In this document: positions 61,881-64,000 of the stretch, piece by piece | How the letters are laid out: each line of letters starts with the position of its first letter | How positions within the stretch are numbered: the first letter of the stretch is position 1 | Source of the DNA: an uncultured Clostridia bacterium | Lineage (GTDB): Bacteria > Bacillota > Clostridia > Oscillospirales > Acutalibacteraceae | Assembly: GCA_944384815.1 (NCBI GenBank) | Contig: CALWUW010000018.1 | Location: 1-64,000, forward strand | Length of the DNA: 64,000 nt | Reading direction: 5' to 3' | Notes under the pieces: model-generated | Databases searched by the model: none | Told to the model about the DNA's origin: nothing | What the model saw: the letters and a program-made list of their open reading frames with translations, nothing else | Program-made: the position numbers and the translations under genes

Positions 61881-62031
61881 ATACAGCCACCTTCCAAATC
61901 AATTCCAGAGAAGCCAAATCTTTCCGACGGTTCTCCGTAAGTAACTTCAGTATACCACATTTTCTCTTTTTACGCACGGATTGCATAGTATAAACAGAAT
62001 AAATTTTTATTTTTTAAGGCAGGTGATGAAT

Positions 62032-62478
62032 ATGCCCTACACGACCCGCGAGCTTCTGGCAAGGCTGATCCAATGTGAAGCCGGAGGCGAAGGGGATGAC
62101 GGCATGCGGGCGGTGGCAACGGTCATTATGAATCGATCCACCGTTCCCTACGGAGAATTTTTTCGTGTAAGCCAGGGCGGAGATGTCCGCCGGATCATCG
62201 AACAGCCGGGGCAGTTCGTATGCATGCAATCCCAAGTTGGCTCCCAGGTAAATTCTCAAAATATCTGGAACATGAATCCGGAGGAGATCCACTATGAAAT
62301 CGCGGACTGGGCTCTCAGCGGAAACGTCATGAGCGCCGCGGCGGATTGCCTCTTTTTCATGAATCCGTTCCGGCAAGAGTGCCCCTCTTATTTCCCGCCA
62401 AATGGTGTGGGAGCCTTTTTTAACCGGATCAATCAACATTGCTTTTACCGCCCCACGGAAAAATACGCCGATACATGA
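62032..62478 (+). CDS. cwlJ: CwlJ-type spore cortex hydrolase
   Basis: The 148-residue protein is a single SleB/CwlJ hydrolase domain: RELLARLIQCEAGGEGDDGM with the catalytic Glu, RAVATVIMNRS, IIEQPGQFVCM and an end typical of CwlJ (YFPPNGVGAFFNRI, HCFYRPTEKY). There is no signal peptide or peptidoglycan-binding domain, as expected for CwlJ, which is made in the mother cell and kept in the coat. gerQ, whose product is needed for CwlJ localisation in Bacillus, follows. The ATG at 62032 is set by AGGTGATGAAT. CATAGTATA at 61984-61992 resembles a mother-cell sigma -10. Confidence 0.9.
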   Translation: MPYTTRELLARLIQCEAGGEGDDGMRAVATVIMNRSTVPYGEFFRVSQGGDVRRIIEQPGQFVCMQSQVGSQVNSQNIWNMNPEEIHYEIADWALSGNVMSAAADCLFFMNPFRQECPSYFPPNGVGAFFNRINQHCFYRPTEKYADT

Positions 62479-62546
62479 TGGATTTTTAAATCCTTTACCC
62501 CCTTCCCTACCTTTTCATTTACTGACTTATAAAGGAGGAATCTGCA

Positions 62547-63047
62547 ATGGAATCCAATGCTCCCCTGTACCCTTCTCTTCATAATTCTCCTGCCTCTCCG
62601 GCGGCCCCTCCTGCCGGAACGCAGCCGGTTTGCCCCGCCTCCCCCGGTTTTTCCTCTTCCGCTGCTCTGCCGGAAATGAGGCCGCAGCCGGCCCCGCAGC
62701 CTACTTTGGAGGAAATCGCTTCTTACCACTACGCAAACCCCATGCGGAAAGCCCCCTCCACCGCCATGATCCCTCCCGGCGCTACAGGGACTTCCCCCTC
62801 CGGCATGCTTCCCCAGCCTAATTCTTCCCTTCCCGGGGACAGCCTGGAATATCTCAACGGATTTATGCGAAGCCAAATTGGCCGGACCGTTCGGGTAGAT
62901 TTTCTTATCGGCACCAACACTCTGGTGGACAAAACCGGTGTTCTTTTAGGCGTAGGTTCCAACTATATTTTGCTCAACGAAGTGCAGACCGATGATTTGC
63001 TGGCCTGCGATTTTTACAATATCAAATTCATTCATTTCTACTACTAA
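62547..63047 (+). CDS. gerQ: Spore coat protein GerQ
   Basis: GerQ is a coat protein that is cross-linked late in sporulation and needed for CwlJ placement and calcium-dipicolinate-triggered germination. The 166-residue protein has a Pro/Ala/Ser-rich N-terminal half (about 1-95) and a conserved C-terminal domain (LEYLNGFMRSQIGRTVRVDF, LIGTNTLVDKTGVLLGVG, NYILLNEVQTDDLLACDFY, ending IKFIHFYY). AAAGGAGGAATCTGC precedes the ATG. It forms an operon with cwlJ. Confidence 0.95.
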   Translation: MESNAPLYPSLHNSPASPAAPPAGTQPVCPASPGFSSSAALPEMRPQPAPQPTLEEIASYHYANPMRKAPSTAMIPPGATGTSPSGMLPQPNSSLPGDSLEYLNGFMRSQIGRTVRVDFLIGTNTLVDKTGVLLGVGSNYILLNEVQTDDLLACDFYNIKFIHFYY

Positions 63048-63111
63048 GCTTCCTTTGTTTGATGCAGCCAGGCGGCATTTCCTCCATTGGCCTCTCCTTC
63101 CGGAAACCCTC

Positions 63112-63140
63112 TTGTAAACAAAAAACGGAAATGCTAGAAT
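63112..63140 (+). promoter_or_regulatory. Promoter of the GH36-type gene
   Basis: TTGTAA (63112-63117), a 17-nt spacer and TAGAAT (63135-63140), 72 nt before the start codon. Confidence 0.6.
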
Positions 63141-63212
63141 GAACTAAACAGAGGCGCCGGAATTTCCGGAACACGTCCGGACATCCGGCGAAATCGGGAA
63201 GGAGACGATTTT

Positions 63213-64000
63213 ATGAACGCACAATTTCTGCTCTGCGGAGACGGCAGCTTCCATGTCCAACATCATGGAAAAACCCTTTTAAGGGACTGCTTTCCCGGCA
63301 TCGACCACCGGCCGCTGCGGGTATCGTCCATGAAACAGGAAGGATCATCCCTTCTTTATGAAACGCCGGACGGCACTGTCCTGTTGGAATTACAGGAAGA
63401 AAAAGAAGGATTTTCCATTCACGCCTCGTTTCAAAACTACACCCGAGCCATCCACTCCTTTTCCGTGCTGGGGGAAGCCGCTGTTCCCCATTTGGAAGGC
63501 TTTTTTCAGTCCGCCGGAGAAATCGGCGCTCCCTGCGGATACATAGAAACCTCCAAGAAAACAGAGCCGGAAAAAATACAGGGCACAGGCATGGCCGGGC
63601 TGCGCTATGACGGCGGCGCTTTGCTTCTCTGGTGCCAGGATCACACACACTACGAAAACCAGTACACCCTGCAATGCCGCCCGGGAGAGGAAGCCCTTTT
63701 TTCCGCAGAATTCCGCCTGGAATACCGGAACGCTCCCTGCCTGCGTCTTCCTGCCTTGTATTGCCGCTGGTATGACTCTCTTACCGAAGGTCTGGAAGAA
63801 ACCGCTCTTTCCATCGGAAAAGCCATGAACGCCCGGATCCATCAGCCTCCGGCCTTTCACTGGTGCTCCTGGTATTATTACTATTCGGAATTTGACCAAA
63901 AACAGCTTTCCGAAAACCTGGCGGCTTTCCAAAAGGAAGACCCGGCTCATCAGCTGCGATATATACAGATCGACGCCGCTTACAGCAGCGCTGTAGGCGA
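63213..64000 (+). CDS. GH36-type alpha-galactosidase-like protein, partial
   Basis: The frame is open from ATG 63213 (GGAAGGAGACG upstream) to the window edge, 262 codons without a stop, so only the N-terminal part is seen. An N-terminal beta-sandwich-like region leads to the start of a TIM barrel with HWCSWYYYYSEFDQKQLSEN and QLRYIQIDAAYSSAVG, matching the conserved W-x-SWYYYY and QIDdGY strands of GH36/melibiase-type enzymes. It lacks a signal peptide and should act in the cytoplasm on alpha-galactosides or related sugars. The catalytic aspartates lie beyond the edge. Confidence 0.8.
   Translation, partial: MNAQFLLCGDGSFHVQHHGKTLLRDCFPGIDHRPLRVSSMKQEGSSLLYETPDGTVLLELQEEKEGFSIHASFQNYTRAIHSFSVLGEAAVPHLEGFFQSAGEIGAPCGYIETSKKTEPEKIQGTGMAGLRYDGGALLLWCQDHTHYENQYTLQCRPGEEALFSAEFRLEYRNAPCLRLPALYCRWYDSLTEGLEETALSIGKAMNARIHQPPAFHWCSWYYYYSEFDQKQLSENLAAFQKEDPAHQLRYIQIDAAYSSAVG

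Overview
The window comes from an endospore-forming anaerobe of the Clostridia, most likely an Oscillospiraceae/Ruminococcaceae-type gut bacterium. The evidence is a set of sporulation genes (sigma-G, dipicolinate synthase A and B, YlmC/YmxH, GerQ with a CwlJ-type hydrolase, TepA, a small cysteine-rich protein), anaerobic traits (Rex, an aldo/keto reductase with two 4Fe-4S motifs), McsA/McsB, strong AGGAGG ribosome sites and roughly balanced base composition (judged by eye). Most of it is ordinary chromosome with short operons on both strands, separated by clear intrinsic terminators.

Layout. 1-1.8 kb: a decayed junction where a mobile-element AAA ATPase runs into the 3' part of an L-fucose isomerase gene. 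1.9-7.9 kb: adenine deaminase, a YitT protein behind an attenuator-like leader, an ABC exporter pair and a flavin-binding protein. 8-13.5 kb: a secreted NlpC/P60 hydrolase with a WalR-like box at its promoter, then murE-murF and a YhhN protein. 13.7-16 kb: tRNA-Leu followed by an AT-rich patch with two frameshifted genes and a stretch I cannot assign. 16-25.4 kb: DUF3006 protein, ftsK/spoIIIE, uppP, tepA, rex, a cyclophilin lipoprotein, an S1-domain protein and mcsA-mcsB. 25.5-33.5 kb: a cysteine-rich spore-type peptide, a TSCPD protein, rpsB-tsf, ylmC, ppa, sigG, metY and dpaA-dpaB. 33.7-41 kb: murC, an MreB homologue, recD2-comF and metK behind a SAM-I riboswitch. 41-44.5 kb: RibU behind an FMN riboswitch, then an ECF S component and a P-loop kinase behind a structured leader that I cannot place in a known class. 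44.5-53 kb: CapA, a polysaccharide deacetylase, SRP RNA-dnaX-ebfC-recR, prfC and a radical SAM protein. 53-58 kb: FolT behind a THF riboswitch, and a dedicated ECF cassette with a nuclease-like protein. 58-64 kb: dtd, aldo/keto reductase, CYTH protein, M32 carboxypeptidase, cwlJ-gerQ and the start of a GH36-type glycosidase.

The genes group around a few themes. Cell-wall precursor synthesis and remodelling is served by MurC, MurE, MurF, UppP, MreB, NlpC/P60, CwlJ and the deacetylase. Spore formation and germination form a second group. Vitamin uptake is the third: four ECF S components lie within 14 kb, three of them behind RNA leaders. No phage, CRISPR array or intact transposon was seen. 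The most novel items are the unclassified leader at 43864-44091, the hairpin that buries a Shine-Dalgarno sequence at 39791-39831, and the nuclease-like gene in the ECF operon at 57421-58185.
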